Source: Pseudoduganella umbonata (lineage in GTDB: Bacteria; Pseudomonadota; Gammaproteobacteria; Burkholderiales; Burkholderiaceae_D). From it: a stretch of 64,000 nt of DNA. The stretch covers positions 248,001 through 312,000 of the forward strand of contig NZ_JACHXS010000008.1 of the NCBI RefSeq assembly GCF_014192225.1. The letters are read 5' to 3'. This document shows positions 1 through 8,945 of the stretch, piece after piece (the first letter of the stretch is position 1; every line of letters starts with the position of its first letter). The notes under the pieces were generated by a model that worked only from the letters and a program-made list of their open reading frames with translations, was not told the DNA's origin and did no database searches. Position numbers and translations under genes: made by a program.

Positions 1-945
<945 letters not shown>

Positions 946-998
946 CGTTACTCCAGTCAGTCTAACCCGCCGATTCTAGCGAATAGTTTCCAAACCAT

Positions 999-1011
999 GG
1001 GGTCTGACCCC
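999..1011. repeat. GGGGTCTGACCCC palindrome
   Basis: A perfect 13-base palindromic sequence between bufA and the YjfB-like gene. It belongs to a style of short GC-rich palindromes also seen near 19.23, 40.44 and 48.52 kb of this window. Whether it acts in termination or is only a repetitive element cannot be decided from sequence. Confidence 0.6.
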
Positions 1012-1023
1012 GGTTTTGGCAAT

Positions 1024-1056
1024 AAAAAAACCCGCGGCTCACGAGGAGCAGCGGGT
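1024..1056 (-). terminator. Rho-independent terminator after the YjfB-like gene
   Basis: On the minus strand an 11-base stem (ACCCGCTGCTC with GAGCCGCGGGT, one mismatch) and a short loop are followed by seven T residues. It lies about 20 bases after the stop codon of the 66-residue gene. Confidence 0.8.
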
Positions 1057-1076
1057 CAGCGCGCTCGGGGACGCGC

Positions 1077-1277
1077 TCAAGCCGTGGTATTGATCCGGTT
1101 GCCCAGGTGCGGTGGCAGGTTGGGCGCGCTCTGCGCCGCCGGCAGCGCATCGATCAGCGCGGCGGCGGACGACGCCTGCACATCCATCGCCTTCTTCAAA
1201 ACCGCCATGCTGACGTCCTGCCTGGTACCGGTCTCGGCGATCGTCGTCGACAGCCGGGCAATGCTCATTGCGTCCAT
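1077..1277 (-). CDS. YjfB-like putative motility protein
   Basis: A 66-residue protein matching the YjfB (putative motility protein) family: an N-terminal MDAMSIARLSTT stretch, a central VLKKAMDVQASSAAALIDAL helix and an Asn-Thr end. The biochemical role of this family is not established; members are often found near flagellar genes, but none is visible here. Start chosen from the strong GGAGGAAAC ribosome-binding site directly before the ATG. It is a single-gene transcript closed by its own terminator. Confidence 0.75.
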   Translation of the reverse strand: MDAMSIARLSTTIAETGTRQDVSMAVLKKAMDVQASSAAALIDALPAAQSAPNLPPHLGNRINTTA

Positions 1278-1385
1278 GTTTCCTCCACTGTGCCTCGCGG
1301 TGAGGCTGAACTTTCCCGCATATCCATGGTTTACGGAAGAGTCACGGCAAACTTGAGGGCTTCATCGACATCCATGACGTCTTCG

Positions 1386-1919
1386 TTACGCCACCGGCGG
1401 CATTTTCTTCAGCAGCCATGCCAGGATGGCATCGCGATCGTCGAGATCGAGCCAGTCGACGTGCGGCGCCAGGCCGGCTGGGCGCGGCAGCGTGGACGCC
1501 ACGGCGACGATGTGCGCGTCGTTCGGATACAGCGGTCCCTTGTCACCGACACCGCGGTGGATTTCCAGCTTGTCGATCGGATAGGACTTGAAGCCTTCGA
1601 CCAGCGTCAGGTCGGCCGGCGCCAGTCGGGCCAGCTGTTCGTCCAGGGACGGTTCCGGCGCGCCGCGCAATTCGCGCACGATCGCAAACCGGAAAGGCGA
1701 CGCGACCATGACCTCGGCCGCACCGGCGCGCCGTAGCCGGGCGCTGTCCTTGCCGGGCGGTTCCAGCTCCAGGTCGTGATGGCTGTGCTTGATGACATTG
1801 ACCTTGCGGCCCCGTTCGGCCAACTGGCCGATGAGGTACTCCAGCAGCGTGGTCTTGCCGCTGCCCGACCGGCCGACAATGCCGATCACCGGCGCCGCGG
1901 CGGCAGGTGTGTGCTCCAT
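1386..1919 (-). CDS. mobB: Molybdopterin-guanine dinucleotide biosynthesis protein MobB
   Basis: A 177-residue P-loop GTP-binding adaptor that assists MobA in attaching GMP to molybdopterin. The Walker A motif GRSGSGKTT is near residue 17, followed by VNVIKHSHHD, DSARLRRAGA and LVEGFKSYPIDKLEIHR, all typical of MobB. Length fits the family. The start is the ATG before EHTPAAAAPVIGIVG; a longer reading runs through the intergenic region and is not supported. No other molybdenum-cofactor gene is visible nearby. Confidence 0.9.
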   Translation of the reverse strand: MEHTPAAAAPVIGIVGRSGSGKTTLLEYLIGQLAERGRKVNVIKHSHHDLELEPPGKDSARLRRAGAAEVMVASPFRFAIVRELRGAPEPSLDEQLARLAPADLTLVEGFKSYPIDKLEIHRGVGDKGPLYPNDAHIVAVASTLPRPAGLAPHVDWLDLDDRDAILAWLLKKMPPVA

Positions 1920-2032
1920 TCTTGCTCCTGTCAGAATGGAGGCATTATAGGGGAACGGGTCCCGGGAACAGGTGCGTGGAACAGGTCCGTGCGGCCGCCA
2001 GGAAGAAAGTCCGCGCGGCCGTGTAGTAGCCC

Positions 2033-2215
2033 TTACTGGTCGGGCCGGAACGGGCCGTCGCCGCCGCCCTTGCTCATCAGGCAGATCAGTCCGACGCAGG
2101 CCAGTATGACGACCAGCACGCCCGGTTCGGAAGCGGCACTGTCGGGCAGGTAAGCTGCGCGCACAGGCGCCGCGGCGGCCAGCAGGGGCAACGCATGCAG
2201 AATGGAAAGCTTCAT
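2033..2215 (-). CDS. Small secreted or membrane protein, unknown
   Basis: A 60-residue protein starting MKLSILHALPLLAAAAPVRA, which looks like a signal peptide. It is followed by a short spacer and a second hydrophobic segment (GVLVVILACVGLICLM, about residues 32-47) ending in SKGGGDGPFRPDQ. The two hydrophobic stretches suggest a small inner-membrane protein or a cleaved, anchored one. Not recognised. It is a lone small gene between mobB and the gspA-gspB pair. Confidence 0.5.
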   Translation of the reverse strand: MKLSILHALPLLAAAAPVRAAYLPDSAASEPGVLVVILACVGLICLMSKGGGDGPFRPDQ

Positions 2216-2316
2216 GGGATCGTCCCGTGGAGTTGTCGATAATGCAAATATGCCGGTCGAAGATGACGGCACGATGACGTGGCAATCGTGCGCGCCCCTC
2301 GCCTGGCAAAACCACC

Positions 2317-3039
2317 TCAGTAAGGCATGCGGTACCGGTAACCCCGGAATGCGAACACGGCCCCTTTCGGTTCCAGCCGCTCCAGCACCAGCCCGGGTGC
2401 CACTTCATCGCCCTCGCGGCGCAACACCTTGTCGATCAGCACCAGGCGGTCGGCCGGATTCGGCGAGTACATGTAGCCGCTCATCGCCACTGGCGGGATC
2501 GCGCGGCGGATCGGCTCGGGCAGGTCGCGCAGTGCCTGTACCGGTTCCTCGCGCGGCGACTCGCCGGACTTCGGCGCGGCGCTGGCCTGTGGCGGCGCCT
2601 CATCGCGGACGACGGGTTCCGGCGCTTTCACCGCGACAGGCGCCGGGGGCGTTTCGATTGGAACCCGGGGCGCAGGCGCCGGTGCGGGCGTCGCTGTGGG
2701 CGCCGGTGCCGGAGTCGATGCCGGCGCCGGTACAGGAGCCTGGGCCGCCGCTGGTGCGGGAGCCGGCGCGCGCTCGGCAGGAACTACCGGAGCGACCGCC
2801 GCGCGTGCCTGCGGCTGCGCCACCACCACGGGTTGCACCGGCGTTGCCGCCTGCCGCCACACCACGACGGCCAGCACGACGATGACGGCCGCCATCGCCG
2901 CAACGACCGCGGCGAGCGGCTTGCGCAGCGGCGCACCCGCGCTGGCCGCGACGTCGGGCACGTGCGCATGGATGCCCGGCGTTTCCCCCAGTTGCCGTTC
3001 GGCCTGCGCCTTTTTCAACGCTTCGAGAATATAGGACAT
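2317..3039 (-). CDS. gspB: Type II secretion system assembly protein GspB
   Basis: A 240-residue bitopic membrane protein. It begins MSYILEALKKAQAERQLGE, the conserved GspB N-terminus, has one membrane helix (about residues 37-60) and a long Pro/Ala-rich periplasmic linker. It ends in a compact domain (GDEVAPGLVLERLEPKG, then GYRYRMPY) typical of the type II secretion B domain. GspB works with GspA to insert the secretin through peptidoglycan. Its ATG is one base from the end of the gspA stop codon, so the two are co-translated. The other gsp genes are not in the window. Confidence 0.88.
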   Translation of the reverse strand: MSYILEALKKAQAERQLGETPGIHAHVPDVAASAGAPLRKPLAAVVAAMAAVIVVLAVVVWRQAATPVQPVVVAQPQARAAVAPVVPAERAPAPAPAAAQAPVPAPASTPAPAPTATPAPAPAPRVPIETPPAPVAVKAPEPVVRDEAPPQASAAPKSGESPREEPVQALRDLPEPIRRAIPPVAMSGYMYSPNPADRLVLIDKVLRREGDEVAPGLVLERLEPKGAVFAFRGYRYRMPY

Positions 3040-3040
3040 G

Positions 3041-4642
3041 TCACTTTCCCCCGGCCGCGGGCACCAGCCGGGGCTCCGGGTTCGGTATGCCGGCATCGCT
3101 TATCAAGCTCAGCCGTATAAATGTTTTCGGACCGGCCACGCCGTCCGCCTTCAATTGCTGGGCCGCCTGGAAGTCGCGCAGCCGGCGCAGCGTTTCGCCA
3201 TCGAGCGGTGCGCCGTCCTCTGGCCGCGCGGCGCCGGCCTGCCGGGCCAGCCGCCGCGCCAGCCAGTCCACCTGCGGACCGCGGTTGCCGGACGCCACCT
3301 GCTCCCGCCAGCCGGGTGGCGCGCGCCAGAACGTGGTGAAGGTACCGTCGTAGCGGTTGTCCAGGGCCGCCCGCGTGACGGCATGGCGCCGGCCGCCGAT
3401 GTCGAGCGTGGCGTCGCGCTCCCCGAGCGCCACCAGCAGCGCATGGGTCGGCGTGGCCGGATCGTCGTTCAGCGTCAGCATCGCCGGGCGATCCAGCAGC
3501 CGCACGTCGTCGAGCGTGCCGCGCGTCACCAGGCAGCGCAGGTTGTGCCGCGGCGCTTCGGCGCAGGCGTCGCCCGCTCCTTCCTTCAGCGCCACGCCCC
3601 ACAGCGCAGCCAGGCGGCGCAGCGTCGCCTCGCTGCCGGTTTCCCGAACTGTGCCAGCCTGCGCGGCAGCAGGCGTTGCCGCTACCGGCGCTGGCATCGT
3701 AGCGGATGACGATGCGGCCTGCGGCGCGGGCTGTCGCGGCGCCAGTTGCCATGCCGCGGCGGCGGTCAGCACCGCGCCGGCCAGCACGCCGCCGGCCACC
3801 AGCTGCCAGCGCGGGCGCACCGCCGGACTGGTCGCGCCGAACACCTCCCGGGCAGCGCGGCGCACGATCCTGCGCGTGACCTGCGCCTTGTTTTCCACAT
3901 AGGCCCCAAGCAGCGCACGGTCGCACAGCAGGTTGATGCGCCGCGGTACGCCGTGCGTCAGCGCATGGATCAAACGCGTTGCATCGGCCGGGAATGGCGA
4001 TGGCCCGGCCAGCCCCGCCACGGCCAGCCGGTGGGCAATATATTGCCCCGTCTCGGCGGCACTCAGGGAACCGAGGTGGTAGCGCGCGATCACGCGCTGC
4101 GCCAGCTGTTCCAGTTCGGGCCGCGCCAGCATCGTGCGCAGCTCCGGCTGGCCGATCAGGATGACCTGCAGCAGCTTGCGCTCGCTCGTCTCGAGATTCG
4201 TCAGCAGCCGCAGCTGCTCCAGCACGGCGGCCGACAGGTTCTGCGCCTCGTCGATGACGAGCACGCTGTTCGCACCGCGCGCGTGGCTCTCCAGCAGGTG
4301 CCGGTTGATCGCATCCACGTAATGCTTGACGGTGGCCGCTCCCGCCGGCAACGCGATGCGGAATTCGTCGCACACCGATTGCAGCAGTTCCTCGACCGAC
4401 AATTTCGGGTTGAAGATGTAGGCCAGCTGGCAGCCCTCCGGCACCTGCTCGATGAAGCAGCGGCACACGGTGGTCTTGCCGGCGCCGATCTCGCCCGTCA
4501 GCAGCACGAAGCCGCCGCCGCTGCCCACGCCGTACAGCAGGTGCGCCAGCGCTTCGCGATGGCGCTCGCTCATGTACAGGTAGCGCGGGTCGGGCGCGAT
4601 GGAGAACGGGCTGCGGGTCAGGTTGAAAAATCGCGTGTACAT
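3041..4642 (-). CDS. gspA: GspA/ExeA-type AAA ATPase with peptidoglycan-binding domain
   Basis: A 533-residue protein starting MYTRFFNLTRSPFSIAPDPR, diagnostic of ExeA/GspA. Walker A is GEIGAGKTT (about residue 50) and Walker B is VLVIDEAQNL. An arginine-rich segment ending at the membrane helix (about residues 280-300) is followed by a periplasmic part. The C-terminal region (DGETLRRLRDFQAAQQLKADG) is a PG_binding_1-type peptidoglycan-binding repeat. The protein couples ATP use to secretin assembly with GspB. The preceding gene is on the same strand and ends 10 bases upstream. Confidence 0.88.
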   Translation of the reverse strand: MYTRFFNLTRSPFSIAPDPRYLYMSERHREALAHLLYGVGSGGGFVLLTGEIGAGKTTVCRCFIEQVPEGCQLAYIFNPKLSVEELLQSVCDEFRIALPAGAATVKHYVDAINRHLLESHARGANSVLVIDEAQNLSAAVLEQLRLLTNLETSERKLLQVILIGQPELRTMLARPELEQLAQRVIARYHLGSLSAAETGQYIAHRLAVAGLAGPSPFPADATRLIHALTHGVPRRINLLCDRALLGAYVENKAQVTRRIVRRAAREVFGATSPAVRPRWQLVAGGVLAGAVLTAAAAWQLAPRQPAPQAASSSATMPAPVAATPAAAQAGTVRETGSEATLRRLAALWGVALKEGAGDACAEAPRHNLRCLVTRGTLDDVRLLDRPAMLTLNDDPATPTHALLVALGERDATLDIGGRRHAVTRAALDNRYDGTFTTFWRAPPGWREQVASGNRGPQVDWLARRLARQAGAARPEDGAPLDGETLRRLRDFQAAQQLKADGVAGPKTFIRLSLISDAGIPNPEPRLVPAAGGK

Positions 4643-4652
4643 GAATCGTCGG

Positions 4653-5165
4653 TCAGCGCAGCGCGGGCGGCAGCGGTTTGAACTTGGCGCAGTAGATCTT
4701 GGAGCGGGTGTCCGCGTAGGCGATGCGCCCGCCGGTGGAGGTTTCCCGCACCGGTGTCGCGGAACCCGTGATTTTCGCATAGCGCAGGCCATCGCGCCGG
4801 GTGATCGCCGCGGCCAGCTTGTCCGGCGTGGTGTCGGCCACGGCGCCGACGAAACGGTAGGGGAAGGTTTCGTCGCTGACGATCACTTCGCGCACCGCGA
4901 AGCCCCACAGCTTCGCCTCGGGCGTGCGAAACCACCAGGCGCCCCCCTCGCGCTTGTAGGGCTGTCCGAACCAGCGCACCATGTAGTCGAAATAATAACG
5001 GTTCGACGTCTGGTCGCGGCACAGCAGGCCGTTGCCCAGCACCACGCCGAAATGGCTGGGTACTTTCGCCTGCAGCGGCTGGGCGATGGCGAGAAGTACG
5101 ACGAACAGCAGGGCCCAACGGAAGATGGAACGCAGCGGCGAAGGTAGCGAAGAATGCTGTGGCAA
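4653..5165 (-). CDS. Secreted hypothetical protein (start uncertain)
   Basis: The coding part holds a hydrophobic signal-like segment (FRWALLFVVLLAIAQPLQA) followed by a ~130-residue soluble domain with GNGLLCRDQ, YYFDYMVRWFGQPY, WGFAVREVIVS and a conserved end SKIYCAKFKPLPPALR. Not recognised; possibly a periplasmic protein with a disulphide. There is no suitable ATG just upstream. A TTG at 5165 gives a sensible signal peptide, while the in-frame ATG further upstream would overlap the next gene. Two perfect 15-base direct repeats (5173-5202) sit just upstream of this start. Secretion is likely; function unknown. Confidence 0.5.
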   Translation of the reverse strand: MPQHSSLPSPLRSIFRWALLFVVLLAIAQPLQAKVPSHFGVVLGNGLLCRDQTSNRYYFDYMVRWFGQPYKREGGAWWFRTPEAKLWGFAVREVIVSDETFPYRFVGAVADTTPDKLAAAITRRDGLRYAKITGSATPVRETSTGGRIAYADTRSKIYCAKFKPLPPALR

Positions 5166-5172
5166 GGGATGC

Positions 5173-5202
5173 TCTAGCGAAGGATGCTCTAGCGAAGGAT
5201 GC
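5173..5202. repeat. 15-bp tandem direct repeat, two copies
   Basis: The unit TCTAGCGAAGGATGC occurs twice in tandem, with a degenerate related copy near 5145-5159. It lies in the region where the start of the secreted hypothetical protein is unclear. Confidence 0.75.
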
Positions 5203-5317
5203 GGGGACGCGAACAAGCACTCGAACAAGGCGCCGGAGAACGGCGCATCCGATGCTGTGGTTGGCGATCCCGGCAGCGGCCGCGGGATTGGCGTAACAGC
5301 GGCCCGACCGGCGTTGC

Positions 5318-5524
5318 CTACAGCTTTTGCAGCCATTTGCGGTTGGCGGCGATCCTGGCCTTGGCCGATTCCGGCAGCGCTTCGTAGCAGCCCGGATACT
5401 GCTTCAAGGCGCTTTCGCTCACATGCTTTTCCTGCCCGTTGATGAGGAAGACATAGAGCGTCCCGCCGTGATCGGTTTTTTTGGTGCCTAAATACTTGAT
5501 CATTTTGCGAAATTCCTCCGACAT
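5318..5524 (-). CDS. Small hypothetical protein
   Basis: A 68-residue charged protein (MSEEFRKMIKYLGTKKTDHG...), with no signal peptide or membrane helix. It ends in an Ala/Lys/Arg-rich helix (PESAKARIAANRKWLQKL). A GGAGGT ribosome-binding site lies about 10 bases before this ATG; an internal ATG eight codons later also has a GGAGG in front. Family not recognised. Confidence 0.5.
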   Translation of the reverse strand: MSEEFRKMIKYLGTKKTDHGGTLYVFLINGQEKHVSESALKQYPGCYEALPESAKARIAANRKWLQKL

Positions 5525-5647
5525 GCATTATGACACCTCCTCGTGGCACCGGGCATTCTCGCCGTCTGTTTTCAGGGAATCGTTATCATTCCGCTACGAA
5601 CCATGCCGGGTTGTGCTTAAATAGCATGGCTCAAGCCGGACGGGACC

Positions 5648-6076
5648 ATGATGAAAATCCTTTGTGCAATCGCCTTCGCAACCGTTTCCGCCCTCGGCAC
5701 CGCCACCGTCAGTGCGGCGCCCGACTCCGTTACCGTTTTCGCCACCTGGCACATGGCGGACCTGCACGACGTAACGCAAGGCTGGTACTTTACCGGCGAG
5801 GCGCTGTCCGGCCCGTACCGCGACGGCGCGCCGTGGGCCGGCAGCCGGCCGCTGGTGCGCCCTGCCGATACGGTGCCGGCGCCGGTGCCGGCGCCGATGG
5901 CGGCTGCCGACCTGCCTGCCATCCCTGCCCTTCCTGTCCTGCCCGTCGTCCCCATCGTGCCCGCCAAGGTCGACGTGCCGCCCACCGTTCCCGAACCGGG
6001 CATGGCGTCGATGCTGCTGCTCGGGCTGCTGGTGATCTTCCTGCGCATCAGCCGCAGGGAAGACCTGTTCGGCTAG
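5648..6076 (+). CDS. PEP-CTERM-like anchored secreted protein
   Basis: A 142-residue protein with an N-terminal signal peptide (MMKILCAIAFATVSALGTAT) and a short extracellular part. It continues with a Pro/Ala/Val-rich stretch and ends VPEPGMASMLLLGLLVIFL then ISRRE: a PEP motif, a hydrophobic helix and a basic tail. This is the PEP-CTERM arrangement recognised by exosortase/EpsH in exopolysaccharide-producing Gram-negatives. No exosortase gene is visible here, as is usual for these scattered substrates. Function of the exported part is unknown. Confidence 0.65.
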   Translation: MMKILCAIAFATVSALGTATVSAAPDSVTVFATWHMADLHDVTQGWYFTGEALSGPYRDGAPWAGSRPLVRPADTVPAPVPAPMAAADLPAIPALPVLPVVPIVPAKVDVPPTVPEPGMASMLLLGLLVIFLRISRREDLFG

Positions 6077-6224
6077 TGTCCTGAATCAGTACCAGCGCCC
6101 CGGCAGCGACCGCCCATCGCCCCATTCTGCGGCCGGCACCGCGTTTTCACCAGTCCATCCCGTTGCGCTCGCACCGGCCCCGCCGTTGGCTTATCGTCAC
6201 GCTTCCGACAATGAGGCCAACATC

Positions 6225-7571
6225 ATGATCCGACATTTCCCTTCGCTTGCTTTACTCATCCTGGCTGCGCATGGTGCCGCGGGCACCGCCGCCGCCGCGG
6301 ACAGCGCCAGCCAGGCCCGCGCCACGGAGACCCGCAACATCGGCGCCTTCAGCGCGATCGACATCGCCGGGCCGTTCGACGTGCAAGTGGATGCCGAGGC
6401 GCCGCGCGCGCTGCGGCTGTCGGGTCCCGCCGCCGAGCTGGCGGAGATCGAGACGATCGTCGACCGGGATACTCTGGTGGTGCGCCGCAAGAGCCGCAAC
6501 GGCTTTCACTTCAGCTTCGGCAAGCGCAGCGAGCCGGTGACGGTGACGATCGGCGCACCGCAGCTGAACAGCCTGCGCACCGCCGGCAGCGGCGATGTGC
6601 GGCTGGACCGCGCGCGCGGCGAATCGCTGCAACTGGCTGTCACCGGCCCTGGCGACCTGCAGGCGAACGGCAGCGTGCGCGAACTGACCGTGCGTGGCAG
6701 CGGCAGCGGCGACATCGACCTGCGCGGCCTGCGAGCCGCCACATTGAAGGTCAAGATGAGCGGCCCCGGCGACGTGGAGGCGTCCGGCGTCACCCGCGAG
6801 CTGACAGCCGACGTGACCGGCTCGGGCGACCTGGACGTGAACGACATCGCAGCGGACAAGGTCAGCACTACCCTGACCGGCCCGGGCTCCGTCGCGCTGC
6901 AGGGCCGCAGCCGCGAAATCCACGCCACGCTGGCCGGCTCCGGCGACCTGGAGGCGTGCTCGCTGGCAGTGGAAAGCGCCAGCGCTAACCTGTCGGGACC
7001 GGGCAGCGCCTGCGTTGCCGGCACCATCCGCAAGATGGAAGCGCGGGTGCGCGGTTCCGGCGACCTGGAAGCGCGCGGCCTGCAAACGCAAAGCCTGCGC
7101 GTGGAACTGGCCGGCCCCGGCAACATGAAACTGAGCGGCACGACCGGCTCGCTCGAAGCATCGGTCAGCGGCTCGGGCGACTTCGACGGTGAGGAACTCA
7201 GCGTGGGCCGCGCCGTGCTGCGGGGCGACGGCCCCGGCAACATCGGCTTGCAGCGCGTGACCGACACGCTGGATGCCGAACTGCGCGGCTCGGGCGAACT
7301 GACCGCCGCGCTGGAGGCAAAAAGCGCGCGCCTGACGCTGAGCGGTCCCGGCGGCGCCCACCTGCAGGGCCGCACCGCGCGACTGGCAGCCCAGCTTTCC
7401 GGTTCCGGCAGCATCGATGGCAGGAACTTGCAGGCCGACCAGGCACAGGTCGCCGTACGCGGCCCCGGCAACGCCGTCGTCAACGTGCGCGGCAAGGTTG
7501 AAACGCATGGCCGGAACGGGCCGGATCGCCTGGTAACGATCGACCGCGAGGGTACGCACGAAGCGCGCTGA
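6225..7571 (+). CDS. Long DUF2807 (GIN domain) repeat protein
   Basis: A 448-residue secreted protein with a signal peptide ending near AAA (about residue 25). The N-terminal part (RNIGAFSAIDIAGPFDVQV ... LVVRRKSRNGFHF) is the typical start of DUF2807/putative adhesin head domains, which fold as right-handed beta-helices. The rest is a regular alternation of GSGD-type and SGPG-type turns about every 20 residues, repeated about nine times each. The usual domain is roughly half this length, so the helix here appears expanded. It starts with a GAGG ribosome-binding site 8 bases upstream. Outer-surface or periplasmic location is inferred. Confidence 0.75.
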   Translation: MIRHFPSLALLILAAHGAAGTAAAADSASQARATETRNIGAFSAIDIAGPFDVQVDAEAPRALRLSGPAAELAEIETIVDRDTLVVRRKSRNGFHFSFGKRSEPVTVTIGAPQLNSLRTAGSGDVRLDRARGESLQLAVTGPGDLQANGSVRELTVRGSGSGDIDLRGLRAATLKVKMSGPGDVEASGVTRELTADVTGSGDLDVNDIAADKVSTTLTGPGSVALQGRSREIHATLAGSGDLEACSLAVESASANLSGPGSACVAGTIRKMEARVRGSGDLEARGLQTQSLRVELAGPGNMKLSGTTGSLEASVSGSGDFDGEELSVGRAVLRGDGPGNIGLQRVTDTLDAELRGSGELTAALEAKSARLTLSGPGGAHLQGRTARLAAQLSGSGSIDGRNLQADQAQVAVRGPGNAVVNVRGKVETHGRNGPDRLVTIDREGTHEAR

Positions 7572-7630
7572 CCTGCTTCGGCAGCCCTCCGGCCATGCCG
7601 GGCGAACCCGGCCGCGTGCCGGGTTTTTCA

Positions 7631-8726
7631 GGCGCTGTCACCCGAACATGTAGGGTGAACTGAACCATTCGCCACCATTGCTGTCCCATCCGTATTGACG
7701 ATGGAGGCGGCGATGCACGACGGCGTTTTCAATAGCTTGCTGGAACGATTGCGCGGGCAACTCGACGGGTTCTCCGGCGCCCAACTGGCGACACTGCGCG
7801 CCCTGCTCGAGTCGGCCTCGTCATTGGCGACATGCCTGGAATTGATCGAAAAGTTCGGCCGCCCCTGCGATCGCTGTCCGCATTGCACGGCGACCCGCAT
7901 TCACCGTCACGGCAGCACTGCCGGCCTGCAACGCTACCGCTGCCTGGCGTGCCGCCGCACCTTCAATGCGTTGACCGGCACACCGTTCGCTTTCCTGCGC
8001 CTGCGCGGCAAATGGCTGCCGTTCCTGCAGGCGATGCTGGATTCGCGCACCGTCCGGGGCGCCGCCGACGCCATCGGCATTCACCGCAACACCAGCTTTC
8101 GCTGGCGTCATCGTTTCATGGGATCAGCACGGCACGACCGGCCACCCCGGCTGCAAGGTATCGTCGAGGCGGATGAGACGTATCTGCTCGAATCGCAAAA
8201 AGGCAGCCGGCACCTGACCCGGCCGGCCCGCCGGCGTGGCGGCAAGGCCAGACGGCGCGGCATCTCGAACGAACTCGACTGCATTCTGGTGGCACGCGAC
8301 CGTGACGGCAAAACCCGGGATTTCGTCTGCGGCCGCGGCCCGGTTACGGCGCGTCAACTGGAGCGCCACCTGCCGCCGGTACTGGCCGCCGATGTCTTGC
8401 TGGTGTCGGACAGCGCTGCCGCGTACCGCACGTTTGCGCGCCGCGCCGGCATCCTGCATGAAGCGGTCAATCTGAGGGCAGGCGTGCGCACCCGCGGCAC
8501 AATCCACCTGCAGCACGTAAATGGCTATCACAGCCGTTTTCATGGCTGGCTGTCGCGCTTCAATGGCGTGGCGAGCAAATACCTGCCGAACTACCTGGGC
8601 TGGCGCCATGGCCTCGACGGGCAGCGCTGGCTGGCTCCGGCAGACTGCCTGATTGCCGCACTGCGGGGCAATGACGCCCTTTCCTGATGACCTGGCGAAA
8701 CTTCCACAGGTTCGGGTGACAGCGCT
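7631..8726 (+). mobile_element. IS1595-type insertion sequence, complete
   Basis: The element is about 1.1 kb with terminal inverted repeats: GCGCTGTCACCCGAAC occurs at 7632-7647 and its reverse complement ends near 8725. It holds a single transposase gene. The flanking 8 bases are GTTTTTCA (7623-7630) and GTTTTTTA (8727-8734), a target-site duplication with one mismatch. The element sits between the DUF2807 gene and the GlcNAc operon, so it has changed the region upstream of that operon. Family assigned from the zinc-ribbon plus ISXO2-like transposase. Confidence 0.85.
7713..8687 (+). CDS. IS1595-family transposase (ISXO2-like, zinc ribbon)
   Basis: A 324-residue transposase. The N-terminal zinc ribbon has Cys pairs CDRCPHC and YRCLACRRTF, followed by a helix-turn-helix (GAADAIGIHRNTSFRWRHRF). 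The catalytic ISXO2-like domain starts VEADETY, includes LLVSDSAAAYRTF, and ends with HVNGYHSRFHGWLSRFNGV, giving the acidic and H/N catalytic residues. The ATG at 7713 is preferred because GGAGG ends 5 bases before it; earlier in-frame starts at 7695 and 7701 lack this. The gene is uninterrupted and may be active. Confidence 0.88.
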   Translation: MHDGVFNSLLERLRGQLDGFSGAQLATLRALLESASSLATCLELIEKFGRPCDRCPHCTATRIHRHGSTAGLQRYRCLACRRTFNALTGTPFAFLRLRGKWLPFLQAMLDSRTVRGAADAIGIHRNTSFRWRHRFMGSARHDRPPRLQGIVEADETYLLESQKGSRHLTRPARRRGGKARRRGISNELDCILVARDRDGKTRDFVCGRGPVTARQLERHLPPVLAADVLLVSDSAAAYRTFARRAGILHEAVNLRAGVRTRGTIHLQHVNGYHSRFHGWLSRFNGVASKYLPNYLGWRHGLDGQRWLAPADCLIAALRGNDALS

Positions 8727-8738
8727 GTTTTTTACGTC

Positions 8739-8875
8739 TGGTATTAGCCGGGCCGGTATCGTCACATACCAAATACCATACCATTTAAGGTCAACATTTT
8801 TCCCTTCTTAATCATACACTTAACCGTTAAACGGATGATTCTTCCGGCATCTCCCGCCGCCTGAAAACAATACCA
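8739..8875 (+). promoter_or_regulatory. Cluster of TGGTAT/ATACCA half-sites upstream of the GlcNAc operon
   Basis: TGGTAT occurs at 8739-8744. The reverse half ATACCA occurs at 8766-8771, 8773-8778, 8778-8783 and 8870-8875. Such half-sites resemble those bound by GntR/HutC regulators of amino-sugar genes (NagR/DasR type). The same half-sites occur in the divergent region at 22.26-22.42 kb. Binding is inferred, not shown. Confidence 0.5.
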
Positions 8876-8945
8876 GTTAAATACCTGTTGACAAGCCGTA
8901 TAGGCCACCCTATAGTCACCTTCGACTCTTCACTCATCACCTTTT

